The notes: generated by a model from the letters alone, not told the origin. Positions 1 through 43,299 are shown, counted from the stretch's first letter. The stretch is 64,000 bases of DNA from Hyperoplus lanceolatus (GCA_026929865.2 CM049404.1:804501-868500), one strand, 5' to 3'. Made by a program: numbers and translations.

Positions 1-1894
1 GTCACATCTCAAACATGTCTAAACCTGTCAGTTCCCCCTTTCGCCTACAGTAACAATCAAATGCTGCTATTGCCAGTGTGTCAAAGTCAATGACGTACTG
101 TGATATCAAGTGACAAAGCCAGAGAGCGAGTCAAAATTTACTTTATTGATGTGTATGCGACCGTCAACTCTCTAGAAAGGTAACCTTGTATTTTCTAGGA
201 AAACTCACAACTTATCTAAGTAGAAACTAGCCAGGAAGCTGAAGTACCTAGTCATCACTGTGCAGCTACATTAAAGCTATTGCACCTTTAAAACCACCAC
301 AAAACACCCTCCTTAAGAAGGCTGGCATGACACAACATGTTGTAGGCGAGGTTTTGCACGCCTTTGGTTCACCAACAACAGTGACTGTTGAGGCTATAAT
401 AAAGGAGAATTGTGGGTTAAGCTAAATGGTAGGCATCATAAAAGGATACACCAAGATGAAGTGCCTTTGAATGACCGATCCATCACTTTCCAACAGAACA
501 GCTTGTGTGTATCCAGATATTCATTTAGACAGCACTGGTGAACGGACCACTTCAGCATAACAAGTTGTCTATGGTTGTGGATGCAACGGTTTCTCTCAAC
601 TTCCTCCTACTCAGGCCAAAGCATTCTATTTTAACTGCATTCATTCTGTAGTGAACTAAAAGGTTTAGCAGGAAAGTATTCCAAATTAATTAATTAAAAG
701 TGGGCTTGTAGTTGATTTGACACTTTTCCGAGGAGGTTAGTGGAATATAGACAGCAGTACTTTCAATAGGCCTATGCTAACAGTAAGTTATTCATTAACT
801 TTACTGTTTTCCCTACATTTGCCGACACCAGACTCCCATATAGCCTAGCAGCTATCCTCTCTGCGTTAAGGTCCAATGAACAACTAAATTGATTCCTGCC
901 TTAGTTTTTTAACATGTGTAGGCTAGATAATCAGCGACCTAACTGCTGTAGCCTACATGGGAATAGAAGCAGAGAGAAGACACATCTGCATTAGCCTACG
1001 TCTCCAAGTGCCCTAGAAGAGAACGAGGGAAGAAAACATCTTGCCAAACTCCCTTTGAATTTTAAGTGTGCTTCCTTATTGCACAGCTTCATTTGCATAG
1101 AAACATCAATCCATAATCTGTCTCTGTAATTCGGCCGTAACAAAGTAATCTAGCTAACTCGTTTACACGGCTTGCTCCCGACCACCAGGTTTAAATTGTC
1201 GCAGCGTCACCTCTGAAGTTACTTTAGCTTTATTAAAAGAACCGTCTAACTTATTGAATGCTTTATGAACAGAAGGCTACTTGAAACGGAACACCTAGCC
1301 TACCTAAAATGTACATTGTAGCCTAATATTAAAATGTATATATGCCTCTGATAAACTTTTTAAAAAAACTTTAAAAAGAATGACAGTCAGAGACGCTGTG
1401 TACTAATATATTAGTTAGAACCAAACACTACATACCAGTCGCAGTTTAAAACGATGAGCAAAACTCGTCTTTTTTTCCCTTAAAAATACAAATGAAAACC
1501 ACAAATACAATCCAAATCTGCTCGCTAGCGTGGTTTCTGGAGAGGTTTCCAGTCCGAATAGATTCAGGCTAATATTGGAGTCCGCAGACATTTAGGCTAC
1601 TGAAGACGTATCCCAAAATAAACATTTTGTGAGGCATAAAAACGTCTCCCCGGTAATAATTACTGAAAGAAAGTGTCCAGTAACTAGGGAAAAGTCATGG
1701 GAAAAGTACAGCAGAACACTCCTCGCCCTCCCTCTGAGGACAATTAGCATAAAGTCCGCAAGAAAATATACAACTTCCGGATCCACTTTTCAACATAAAA
1801 TCCTTATATATTATGTGCCACCGCTGCTATCAAAAATCTCCTCAATTATTCTCTTTCAAAAATAGCCTATAACTACATTATCATTATGGTCTCC
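1..1894. other. no recognisable feature
   Basis: This is AT-rich single-copy-looking DNA downstream of ampd1. I see no convincing exon, RNA gene or repeat. Short open frames near 1,600-1,860 overlap on both strands and look like chance. Confidence 0.4.
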
Positions 1895-1898
1895 TTAA

Positions 1899-2234
1899 AG
1901 GGGCACTGTGTAATGTGACATCATCAAGAAAGTTCTAGAATGCAATGCTCCCTGGGCAACCCCAACCCTTTTGAATAATAGTGGCCTAGGCCTTCAAGGA
2001 CAGGAACAATTCTACATTTTAAACAATGCACCTGATGACATTCCAAAAACATAGATTCCTCCATACGACTTGCCCGCTCAATGGACAAAATGTAACATTA
2101 ATATTTGTAATTCTCCGCTCAGGAGGATAATTATGATTATTGGCAGAGGTGATTTTACACCAATGAGGACATATTTATGAATGAGGATATTGATTTGAGC
2201 TAATGAATTACTTAAAATGTTACACAGTGTCCCT
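1899..2234. mobile_element. piggyBac-like MITE with TTAA target duplication
   Basis: The ends are AGGGGCACTGTGTAA and its inverse TTACACAGTGTCCCT (one mismatch), flanked on both sides by TTAA (1895-1898 and 2235-2238). There is no coding capacity. The TTAA duplication is the signature of the piggyBac superfamily. Confidence 0.75.
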
Positions 2235-2407
2235 TTAAAAAGCTACGTATTTGTGTTATTTCACATATAGGCCTAGGCCTACATATTTTCAGATCCTGTT
2301 AAATAGCCTAGCCTAGACTAGCTGCCCTACGTGGAGTTATTTTGGTTTAGTTATTTTGGTTTAAGTTTCTTAAAGGCACTCTATGCAACATTTTAATGAA
2401 GAATTAA

Positions 2408-2790
2408 AGGTGGCGGAATGGTTCTTTTAGCTAACTTCCTGTCAGTTAGCAGTCCCCTCACTCGTCCCTACGTCACCACATTAATGCACTGCGGTCTTCA
2501 AGCAGTGAGTTATCTAGCATCATCTCAGATACATAAGTGTGATAAAACATGATTAAAAACCATAAAAACAGACATTGGGAAGGATTTTTACCTGCTCCGC
2601 CATTGTAGGCGCATAAACATTCACCCATATGTTGCTCTGGCATGCACCGTCAGTGAGACCATGAGTGAGACGGGTGTCGGTTTGTAGCGTTCTCTCTTGT
2701 GATTGGGTAAACGTTTCGGAATCCCCCAATAAGTTTATTTGAGAGCGATTTAACACTTATATTAACATAAATAAACCGCTTACTTCACCT
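2408..2790. mobile_element. possible second TTAA-flanked MITE
   Basis: The ends AGGTGGCGG and CTTCACCT are weakly inverted and flanked by TTAA (2404-2407 and 2791-2794). The short terminal match makes this tentative. Confidence 0.35.
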
Positions 2791-2919
2791 TTAATTATAG
2801 AGTCACACAAAAATTATCCGTCTCAATGATCACTTCTGCCCCACTAGAATGAGTGGTGGTTTATCTGCACTTTAATTTCTTGGGTAGTCATTTGACTACC
2901 GTTTTTTTAAATATATATA

Positions 2920-4222
2920 GGGGAGAACGGGGGAATCTGAGGCATTGGGTAATGTGAGCCACCTCCTGTATCTAGGCAACGGAAACCATTTGTGGTCATG
3001 TGAGATATATGTTTTCAAGCCCCTCTCATTTCCCCATGGCCCTGAAAGAGAGGACCTCATGGTGCTGTGGTAAGCATGTTTTTTTCACCAAAATAGGTAT
3101 TTTGCATGTAAAAGTCAATTTTCTTGCTGTCAACTTAATCAACTGTTGTGCCAAAGCAAATGTATTCACGTAGAAAAACTTCTATCATACGTGTTGATGA
3201 ACTACCAACATATGAAACCATGTGATGCTGATAACTGAAGATTAGCCTGAAATGCTAAGAGAGGTAGTTTTTTCTCAAATTGTGGTGGTGGGGGAAAGTG
3301 AGCCAAATGCTGTGGGGGAAAGTGAGCCACTGTCTCACTTTCCCCCACCATGAGGCACAAGTTAAGTTTAGTCTTACACATATTTTAATGTAATATTACA
3401 TGACATATATTTTATTTTGATGACATACACATTGTAGAAAAGCCATCATGCCAAGGAAATACACCAGGAAGACGACCTGGGCCAACCACACGGAAAGAGC
3501 ACTTTCTCATCTTTCCCTGTAACCTTCAGGGCTGGAATGTAGAGTAGGCCTAGTTGTAGAGTATGACAGGCTGATGTTATAATCCAGTTGGGTCTTCTCC
3601 TGTGTTCTGAGTCCCAGGCTGTTCTCGCTGGTTCTGATTTTCCTATGTATTAACCCCCAGACACAAGCTGGCTCTAAGGGTCCTGTGTTCTGACCCCCAG
3701 ACTGTGTTCTAATCTAACTGGTTCTATCTTTCATTTGAATCTTATTAAAACCTTTTGAATTATAATATGTTGTATTTGATTTTGTTCAGAGTTACTTTCA
3801 AGTGTTTAGAAAATTAGCTTTGCTTAATTGACCAAACCCCATCATTATTTTACTAGTCCGACATTAGTTCTGGAATGTGTGGCTAGCTTTCAGGATTCTA
3901 ACTGTTATAATATGTGTTGTTATGGTAGTTTCAGTGGAAAAAGTAAGTGAATCAGTTTAACCCCAGCTGGTTCACTTTACCCCCTTGTTTTTTCTGGTCT
4001 GTCTCAGTTTACCCTACAGCTGGGGTAAAGTGAGCCACATGACAACTTTTTTTTAAACAATCATATTTTCACTGCCCTTTGTCTTGAAAAAATTCTGCTA
4101 ATGCTCATTTCTATGAAACATCCTGAATTAATGGAAATTGTGTAAATTTGAGTGATAAATCATTTTAGCTCGCTTAGAGGGGAGCAAATGTAAAAAGTGG
4201 CTCAGATTACCCCATTCTCCCC
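2920..4222. mobile_element. non-autonomous DNA element, GGGGAGAACGGGG ends
   Basis: The left end GGGGAGAACGGGGGAATCTG and the right end (reverse complement GGGGAGAATGGGGTAATCTG) form TIRs flanked by TA. The interior has repeated GGGGAAAGTGAGCCAC-type motifs and no transposase. A relative with the same ends lies at 28,908-29,852. Confidence 0.7.
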
Positions 4223-4671
4223 TATATATATTTTTTTTTTCAAAAACTTAAATTAAGTATAGACTGCAGCAAACATCCTAGTTTGAATATTCAACATTAT
4301 GAGGGGTGTGTATCCTATCCATGACACAAGTTACACATCATGGAGGCTCTGTCAATAACTCATTGTAAACGTGATGTATTATGCATTAACATCAAATGTG
4401 ATGCACGTTACCTCTTTATCCTGCTGATTCAGCTAAATGTATGCTACAGCTATACCAAAGGAAAAAAATAAACAAGATGCTTAACATGACACGAGTGCAT
4501 ATCTCAGGTATAGAGCTTGTAAAGCACATCTGAAGGCAGCTGGATCTTTGCCAAGTCATAAAGCAACACAACTCCACATGTTCAGCAATCAGCTAAATAA
4601 TGTTGTAATCTTATACAGTTTGAAATACATCAATGGAGCCACTACCACAGAGAGGCAATTGTTGTTTGACA

Positions 4672-4677
4672 TTTATT
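4672..4677 (-). other. candidate ampd1 polyadenylation signal (AATAAA)
   Basis: A perfect AATAAA on the minus strand lies about 225 bp beyond the ampd1 stop codon, a plausible 3'UTR distance. Transcript support would be needed to confirm use. Confidence 0.45.
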
Positions 4678-4901
4678 TCCTCATCCACAAAGTTACTCCA
4701 CATGGAATACACATACTGCAGTAGATGTACTTTTAAGACAATTATCCTCAAGTTTCTTCATCCAAAGGAGAGCTCATATGTTTGTTAGAAAATCAATTTC
4801 CTTAAGATTTGCTAATTTTTTTAAGAGTTGCTGTGAAAAACAAATGTGGAAACTTTTCTACACCACAACAGAGATTAATCTTGAGCCTGATGTGAGCGTG
4901 T

Positions 4902-35389
<30,488 letters not shown>

Positions 35390-35659
35390 GGTGATGTTCT
35401 TCCAGTGATAACGCTCCCTGAGGACTTGTAAAGGGTGGTACTGAACCCCTGTTGTGTGAAAGTGAGGAGCCCAGCGCTCAGTCTGTGCAATATTAAGCTC
35501 CCTCTGCCTCAAGTGTAACCAGAACCTGCTGTAACCATGTGGGTAACGCCTGGACGTAATAGGGAACTCATATGTGTCTATTTTAAGTTGTCTATGTGGA
35601 CACTGACAGGCACAGCATGCAGACAAAGAGACGGGTATGTGTGTTTGAGTGGACTCATA

Positions 35660-35666
35660 TTATATA
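35660..35666 (-). promoter_or_regulatory. possible ampd1 TATA box
   Basis: TATATAA on the minus strand lies about 270 bp upstream of the ampd1 ATG. The distance would need a 5'UTR of roughly 240 bp. AT-rich surroundings make chance likely. Confidence 0.2.
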
Positions 35667-35669
35667 ACG

Positions 35670-36540
35670 CATTGATAGCTGCACAAGTTGCCCAGCAGCA
35701 CATGGCAGGTGTTTTTTTTAGATGGGCGCACGTGTTCAACTTGGGCAGAATCACCACACTGCTACAACTGACAAGAATATAAGTGTTGCTGTTGGGTGAA
35801 CATTCATTCAAGTTTACAGAAAATAGTGTGGGAAATAAAATCAGTTTTGGAATTGATGACAGCTACATTTTGATAATGTTGAAAGGGATCAATAGCACAA
35901 GTGGAGTAGATTCCCATCCCATTGTGCATTAGTTGATCTGATAACAGGAAAATCAGTAAATAGGAGGCCTGTTCCATGACACATGAGCCATAACACATTG
36001 CATAAGTTAGTCCAATTCTGTTGCACCATTCTAACAAACTTTAAAGGCTATTTTGCTATATCTAGTTCCCATCATGCTGTATCTCTTGCTGTAGGCACAG
36101 CTGTTTTTTAACATAATGCTGAAGTCAGCATCCTAACATATTCACAAGGAGAATGCTACCATGAAGGTGTTAAGCATGTATAATGTTCACCTTGATGAAA
36201 ATCTTAGTCAAGCTCTATTGGGATTAGTATCGCAGATTTTTGGTCAAAACCAAATAATTGCACAAATTAAAGTGTCCCACCACCGAAGGGGATCACAAAA
36301 GTCATAGAGATTCATCGTTTGGGGATTCTCATTTTCCATTTGCAATTGTGTGCTTTTCCATTCAGTAGATGTTGAGATATGTTAAGATAAGGGGACCGTT
36401 TTGACCAGCCAGTGGCACCAGAGGAAGAACTAGGGTATCACCAAGTTTAGTAGGATTCTTCGTCATGGGCCCACATCTGTACCAGATATCATGGCAGCCT
36501 ATCCATCCCACTATCATCCATTGTCATCTGCTTGGATGGG
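35670..36540. other. ampd1 upstream flank, nothing recognised
   Basis: Unique-looking sequence. No exon of another gene could be supported on either strand. Confidence 0.35.
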
Positions 36541-36546
36541 CCAACA

Positions 36547-36665
36547 GCTCCACTAGGGGTGTGCGGAGACGTCATTATCTGTATCTGTATCTGTTCAACC
36601 AACAAAATTATCTGTATCTGTATCCGGATACACAACAAGAAGTGGGCGTGGCATATACCGGAAGT
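36547..36665. repeat. repeat remnant rich in ATCTGTATCTGTAT
   Basis: GGGTGTGCGGAGACGTCATT is followed by repeated ATCTGTATCTGTAT and CCGGATAC units. It looks like one end of a fish hAT-type repeat; this assignment is tentative. Confidence 0.35.
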
Positions 36666-36823
36666 TTATTTTACATTAGCCTACATTAAAGGAAGTCACA
36701 CCTAAATTGATTTTCTAAACTAATATGCATTGTCAATGCAATTGTTGTCCCTGCAAAGCATAAAATGTATTTAATATTGACATACAAGTCAAAAAGTCAG
36801 ATATATTTCTACCTTTTCATCTC

Positions 36824-36844
36824 TCTCTCTCTCTCTCTCTCTCC
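36824..36844. repeat. (TC)n microsatellite
   Basis: An uninterrupted run of CT dinucleotides of about 20 bp. Confidence 0.9.
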
Positions 36845-36890
36845 CTCTTATTGCCAACTCTTATTGAGTTGGTAAACGTTAAACGTTGTG

Positions 36891-36971
36891 TCCTCAGACC
36901 AAGGCTTAAAGAATATGATTGTTCCACTGTATACAGTGGAACAATCACATTCTTAAGCCTTGGTCTGAGGA
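36891..36971. repeat. 81-bp near-perfect palindrome
   Basis: TCCTCAGACCAAGGCTTAAA on the left pairs with its inverse at the right end. The arms of about 40 bp differ by one base gap and one mismatch and leave almost no loop (centre ACTGTATACAGT). There is no coding content. Confidence 0.9.
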
Positions 36972-37679
36972 AGTTCTAAATTTGTTCTCAGAATACAAAG
37001 AAATTCAGGGAACGAAAATATTGATAAATAACAGCCCAAATCGGTGCGACGGCTACTCACTGTTAGTAAATGAGGGTCAGTGTTTTACTCTTAACTAAAC
37101 TAAGATCCCCTTCTCCCCTTAAGGTCTCCCTCTCCCTCTTTTTTACATTTGTTTTACTAAACTAAGATTTAGGAACAATCTGTATCAACGTATGTGCCAA
37201 TCTCATAAACCCTAAATAATATCTTAGCCTTTCCACAAAGCCATATGTGATTCTAATGTGTCAAGTTTGCAGTTTCCGATTTTATTGTATGGGTCCTGAA
37301 GTAGGCCTAGGCGTGTAGGCATTGATTGACAGCTGAAAAAGTACAAGTCCTAAGCATCAGTTTGATGGAAATGTTGTGATGTTTGATAGAGTTTAAGCAG
37401 TAGGCCTAGTGAATGTAAATACATTGGGGAAGGGCTGACGGTGACTCGGGGCGCAGCATATTCCATCGGTTTGTCTTCTCCGCCATGCACGGCAGCGGTT
37501 TACGAGGAAGCACAGATAAAAACAGCAGCGAATGCGACAGGTAGAACCCGCTATTCAAGGGATAGGGCGAACGCGCTGCGTTTATCAGTGGATAAGAAGA
37601 GAGAGACCGCGGGTCGCAGGACGCGCCCGGTCCTCTCATGTCCACCGCAGAACAGCTGTTAGTGTCATTCTACCTGTTG

Positions 37680-37890
37680 TGTCATTGGGCATCATTACCA
37701 GATGTCCAAACCACCTCAACTGCACTATGCAAAGGAGTAGCGGCTCTGCCCGAGTTCCTCACGAATGACTGAGCTTCTCACCCTATAACTAGGGGAGACG
37801 ACAGCCACCTTCCTGAGAAAACCCATTTTGGCCACTTTATTTCTTTCGGTCATGACCCAGCCTTCATGACCATAGGTGAGGGTAGGAACG
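37680..37890 (-). pseudogene. LINE RT 3' fragment (minus strand)
   Basis: The minus strand gives TYGHEGWVMTERNKVAKMGF, LRKVAVVSPSYRVRSS and VIREELGQS, the C-terminal part of a fish LINE ORF2. It directly abuts a plus-strand piece of the same family. Confidence 0.6.
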
Positions 37891-37899
37891 AAATTTGAC

Positions 37900-38420
37900 C
37901 GACAGATCGGACTCCATCCTGGCCATGGACCAGAGGACCAGCTCTACACTCTTGCAAAGATCCTGGACCTGGAGGGAGTATGCCCATGCTACAGGACTAT
38001 GGGGTGAGGGGTCCCTTCTTAGGGCCATCCGATCTCTGTTCGCTCAAATGAAGAGCTGTGTCCTGGTTATCTACAGTAAATTGGACTCGCTCCAGGTGGG
38101 GGTTGGCCTCCACCAGAGCTGCGCTTTGTCACCAATACTGTTTGCAATATTCATGGTCAGGATATCAAGGCGTAGTCGTGGTGGGGAGGGGCTACAGTTC
38201 GGTGGATTCAGAATCTCAATGCTGCTTTTTGCAGATGATTTGGTCCTGATGGCATCATGGGTCTGTGACCTTCAGCTCTCACTGGATCGGATCACAGCCG
38301 AGTGTGATGGGATGAGGATTAGCACCTCTGAGGCCATGCTAGCAGCAGGAAACTGATGGGTTGCCTACTTCAGAAAGGGAATGAGTCATTACCCCAAGTG
38401 AAGGACTTCAAGTATCTAAG
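37900..38420 (+). pseudogene. LINE RT palm fragment (plus strand)
   Basis: The plus strand reads LLRAIRSLFAQMKSCVLVIY, VGVGLHQSCALSPILFAIFM, LLFADDLVLMASWVCDLQLS and MRISTSEAM. These are RT motifs including FADD. The fragment is truncated and frame-broken, and the family is the same as at 6.7-7.2 kb. Confidence 0.75.
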
Positions 38421-38756
38421 GGTTTTGTTCGTGGCCTATCCAATATTAATTTGATCAGACATTTTCATGCCTTGAGAAATGTAGCATAAAGTGGAAAAGT
38501 AATATCCACCGTAGCTGAATACCTTGTTAAAAGGTGCGGGAACGTCCTCAAAATGTCAAGCCGCCATTAATTACCAGCTAGATTGAATATCTTAAGTGGT
38601 GAGAGAAACTTAACAAATTAAATAGTTATGCCGAAAATGTTAGCTTGATTTGCCCTTGTTTTTATACAGTATAACCATCTCTGAAACGCCTGGCATAGAA
38701 TATGGGTGAATTAACTTTAATTTGTTCAGCTCAGAGCGTTGGAGATTTTTTTATTC

Positions 38757-38942
38757 ATTTTTTATTTTTGTGCATTTTCAAGCTATATTTGATAGTACAG
38801 AGTTGAAATGGGGAGACAGAGAGAGAGGGGGGATGACCTGCAGTAAAGGTCCACGGGTTGGATTCATACCCACGACCACTGCAACGAAGGCCGGAGCCAA
38901 TGTGGTACGCGCTCTATCCACTACACCACCGGAGCGCCCCGA
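38757..38942 (-). mobile_element. tRNA-derived SINE, full-length
   Basis: Minus strand: the head GGGGCGCTCCGGTGGTGTAG, an A-box-like TAGTGGATAGAGCG, the B-box region GGGTATGAATCCAACC, and the body TCTCTGTCTCCCCATTTCAA. It is a diverged subfamily of the 7.2-kb SINE. Confidence 0.7.
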
Positions 38943-39062
38943 GGGCGTTGGAGATTTACATTTTTAATGACATTTTGTTTTACTGCTTTGAGCACCTCCA
39001 AAAAAATTCCATTCAGTTTAATTGTTCAATCAGAGTCGGGGCAAAAATCTAAGAGACAGGTA

Positions 39063-40668
39063 CAGTCAAAACCAAAATTATTCATACCCCTGGCAAATTT
39101 TGACTTAAAGTTACTTAACTTTTATGAAACCAGCACGCTTTTTCTTGATTGGAAATGACACAGGCTTCTCACAAAAGATAATAAGATGATGTACAAGAGG
39201 CATCATGAGGGAAAAAAATATTTTTCAGCTTTTATTTACATTTGAACAAAAAGTGGCATGTCCAGAATTATTCATACCCTTCTCAATAATCAAAGGAAAA
39301 AGTATTTATTTTCCATTACAGCTATCAAACGCTTCATATAATTGCTGACCAGCTTTTTGTATGTCTCCACTAGTATTTTTGACCATTCATCTTTAGGATT
39401 GAGCTCCAACTCTTTCAGTTTGGAGAGTCTCACTGCCATCACCCTGATCTTTAGCTCCCTCCACAGATTCTCAATTGAATTCAAGTCAGGTCTCTGGCTG
39501 GGCCACTGTAAAATGTTAATGTGTTTGTCCGCTGTACTGGCCAGGAGGATAGTGAGAGAGGTGAAAAATAATCCTAGGATCACCACCCAAGCCCCAACCT
39601 CAGCGATTTTTACCAGCATCCGATAAGGAAGTGACCACAACTGTAGTAACCCGGAAGTGCCACTGGGGGCTGGGTGCAGAAGACAGCCATTTCTCATTGA
39701 CTCCAATGTTAAACATGCCGTTTTCACAGCATTATTAAACCTATTTCAGGCCTGGATTAAAAAAACATTCTAGTCTGTATGTTTAGTTCATATCTCCATG
39801 ACAACTCTGAAGGGGGTGAATTTTTTTGGACCACGCTAGTTTTTATTTTATCAAAGGTTAAAATGTATTGGCGCGATCTCTTGAGTGACAGCTCTCCGCC
39901 CGTTGTCCCTCACTTTGCCTCAGAGGTATACGTCAGCTATCTCCCTCCCCCCGACGTGAGGCGGAGTAAAAATCTCACAAAATGGCGACGCGCACAAACC
40001 AGGATTATTGGATGCCGTGTGAATAACTGAGGTCAGCCCGGATGCTACATCCATATTATTTACTATCTATGATCACCACCAAGGCCATCCTGGTTAATCT
40101 TGGCTCTGAGGCAAAGTTTCATGGCAGACAATCCAACAGATGCACACTGCTGGGTTCCTTGGATGCAGAACAAGGAGGATGCCACTTCTCCAGATAAGGC
40201 ACACAAAAGCCCACTTGGACTTTGCAAATGCTCATCTGGACAAAGAAGAAGACTTCTGGTCTTCTGTTTTATGGTCAGATGAAACTAAATTGAATTGTTT
40301 TGCCACAATGATGTATCCTTCATTTGGCATGAAAAAAGGAGAAGCCTTCAACCCTAAGAACACCATACCCACTGTCAAACATGGTGGTGGGAACCTAATG
40401 CTTTGGGTTGTTTTTTTCAGCCAATGGACCAGGGAACCTAATCACAGTAAACGGCATCATGAAAAAAGAGCAATACATCAAGATTCTCAACAACAACAAC
40501 ATCAAGCAGTCTGCAAAAAACTTTGCCTTGGGCACCATTGGACATTTCAGCAGGACAACGACTGTCATTTCCAATCAAGAAAAAGCTTGCTGGTTTCATA
40601 AAAGTAACAAAAAAAACTAAAAGCAAGTCAAAATTTGCCAGGGGTATGAATAATTTTTGTTTTGACTT
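39063..40668. mobile_element. rearranged Tc1/mariner element with head-to-head halves
   Basis: The TIRs CAGTCAAAACCAAAATTATT and the inverse (last base changed), extending about 95 bp, are flanked by TA. The left half encodes the transposase C-terminus on the minus strand (WPSQRPDLNSIENLWRELK). The right half encodes the central DDE region on the plus strand (RRMPLLQIRHTKAHLDFANA, LWSDETK, NTIPTVKHGGGNLMLW, VNGIMKKEQYIKILNN). This is not the order of a normal copy. It is dead. Confidence 0.8.
39570..40068. mobile_element. repeat inserted at the junction of the Tc1 halves
   Basis: Sequence with AACCCGGAAGTGCCACTGGG, CCATTTCTCATTGACTCCAA and later ATACGTCAGCTATCTCCC is unrelated to Tc1 and resembles a common fish repeat. 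The edges are uncertain. Confidence 0.4.
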
Positions 40669-40672
40669 TATT

Positions 40673-43163
40673 TTGAAACCCAGAAAAATTAAAACATAAA
40701 AAAATAATGATAATAATACATTTAAAATGTGTCATATTTAAATAGCTATTCTTTGGTTGATTGGGAGGAAATATCCTTGTCGTTGTTGATGAACAGACTT
40801 TTACTTGTGTGACACCCGTCTGCTTCTCCGCTCATCCTGAAAGGCTGTACAGCTTGAAGACACTTAACAAGCTATCTATTTTTAGGGAATGTGATCCTAA
40901 AGGTCAAAGTTCCTCTCACGGTACAGGGACAACAGATCAAGTTCGAAATGTCATGTAAATGTTATGAATCAGTCAGTTCATAAGTTAAAAATAATAATTC
41001 CAGGCAGAATTTTTTAACTTCTGAAACAGGACTTTCTTACTTCATAAGATGAGGCAGCATTACAAAAGATGGATTTAATCATGTTTTGGCTATTGTGCTG
41101 TTTGGACAGCATGTTTTCACTGTCAATACAACAAAATGTGGGTTCTGACAAATTAATCTTCAATTGCTCATTTGAAGTGATCCGACACTGAAAAACGACA
41201 AGTTTGTGCTTGAACATTATCTCCTTATGTGCTCATTTGAAATGCTTCATCTTTCCACAGCCATCACACAGTAATGGCTACATGGATGTGGTAAATGAAG
41301 GTAAATGGTGACAAATGCGTTGTCTGACAAACAAAAAGTTATCTTCAGAATATATTTTTTCGTCTGACTGTTTTTTACAATGAACTTGAGAGACAAACTG
41401 GACATGTGGTTTACATGGTCTGGGGGAGCAGTGCGTCCAAGTTTGCTCGTCTCATCTTACTCCTATCATCAACACACGTCTGTCAGACACTACCAAATTA
41501 CAACAGGTGCTCCCGTCCGGCTTCTGATCTGAGAGTTGATATTTGTTTTAATACAGACATTCCCTGTGGTTTTCACTTTTCTAATTCATTTCAAAAGCTG
41601 TATGATGTCCTGGCAGAAGCAGCAAAACATGAGTCAAATGGTCGCCCAAAGCTGTGAACAAAGATCAACCTAAGTTAAAATGTATATATCGATAGGTCGG
41701 GCTGGTGTCATTTTAGCAGAAACATTTGATTAAGAAAGTTTTGTTAAGAATTGAATATTACTGGTGTCAAGTTCAATGTGTGTGTGTGGGGGGGAGGAGG
41801 GGGGAGGAGGGGGGCCACAAATCCTCAAAGTGCATGTGTGAAGAAATGTGAAACTTGTGCTCTTACATAACAGCCACAGTGAGTCTTGTGACACAAGCAG
41901 TTATATCTGCTGTGTGGAGTTTATTGAATGCCACATCTATCATACAGAAATTTGACACATTATCAGAAAGAGGAAAATATTAGGCTGCACTAACTCACTG
42001 TGGAATGAGTATGAACTTGAAAGGAATGGCTCACTGATGCGCAGTTTACAAGTCCTGCATGTTTACATCTGCTGTTTGGATCGTAATCACCCTTCCTGTT
42101 GGAAAGATAAAGTGGAACACCCAGAGCTAAAAACAACCACTTTAAAACTAGTGAATGCACGTATGCAGGAACTCTTTGTTTTAAGGAACAGCACATGTTA
42201 TAAGACTCAGTAGTAGTATCTAGGAAAACACCTTATGGACCATGTTTCTCGTAAATGATACTGCACATTATACAGTTAGAGCAGCAATTTCACATTTGTG
42301 AAACTCTGGATGTATAAAACAGAACTCGCTAATTGGTGAAAAGAAAAAGACGAGGGATAACACAGGACATTGTCTTTAACAGAAAATAACATTGTGCTCA
42401 TCATCTCTTAACGGTGAAATAAAAGATGTTTTAAAGTGTGAGAATGTACTTTTAATATAGGTTTAATAGAACAGACAGTTGTCTGGTTCAATAAACTACC
42501 TCATACTACCTAAGTACTGACAATGAATGCCATTTTTTTTACACACACGCACATAGAATTATATTATATGAATTATTTTCTCTCCTATTCATTTTTTATT
42601 ACCATTCATTTTACAACATCATTCATTCATATGATATTATTACTTCAGTTTTGACTATAACTATTGTTATTGAATTTGTATGTAGTATCATATTATGCTT
42701 TGGCAATATTTATTACATTTTTGCCAATAATTCTTATTAAATTCATGTCATTTGTTGCTCTATTTCTAATTATCAGTAAACAATTTCATATAAACCTAAA
42801 GAAAATGGATTTTGCTGTGTTCAGGCCAAATGGAAACTATGCACGGGTGGGTGGGATCACCAACAGATCCAGTTGTAGATACCTTCAGGAATCTTAATTG
42901 CTCTTTATTGCTCACGTCTTCCTCCCAAGCAGAACCTTCTTTACAGAGAGAGAGAGGACAGAGCATCCGTACGGCAGCGGGGACGAAAAGGTTTGACCCT
43001 ACTTATATTTTTGCATCAATATTCTTTTTGAATTACATGATAAAATGGTTTGTTTTCTGTTATTTTAGCTATGGCTACACAGACACTGTAGAAATTCTAC
43101 AAAAATGCCATTAACTGCAAACATGATGGGGAGACAGATAAGAATGGATGTTAATGGGCAGCA
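40673..43163. other. intergenic DNA, no gene recognised
   Basis: This is the AT-rich flank between the Tc1 relic and the large nested block. It contains a G-rich tract at 41,786-41,814. No exon is convincing. Confidence 0.4.
41786..41814 (+). other. G-quadruplex-type tract
   Basis: After a short (GT)n run, three long G runs separated by AGGA-type spacers (GGGGAGGAGGGGGGAGGAGG) meet the four-tract G-quadruplex rule. Confidence 0.6.
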
Positions 43164-43299
43164 TACAGTGCTGTTTGAAAGTTTGTGTTTAACCATTATT
43201 AATTCATTTTTATCAATACCAGTATTTTTTATATTAAATAACAGATGTTTGTTTATCAATTCAACATTTTTCTTTTCCAGAAATCAATTGTTAAAAGAG

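Noticed and set aside
1592..1865. Overlapping open frames on both strands near 1.6-1.9 kb
   Set aside because: Short, mutually antisense, with no recognised peptide; treated as chance.
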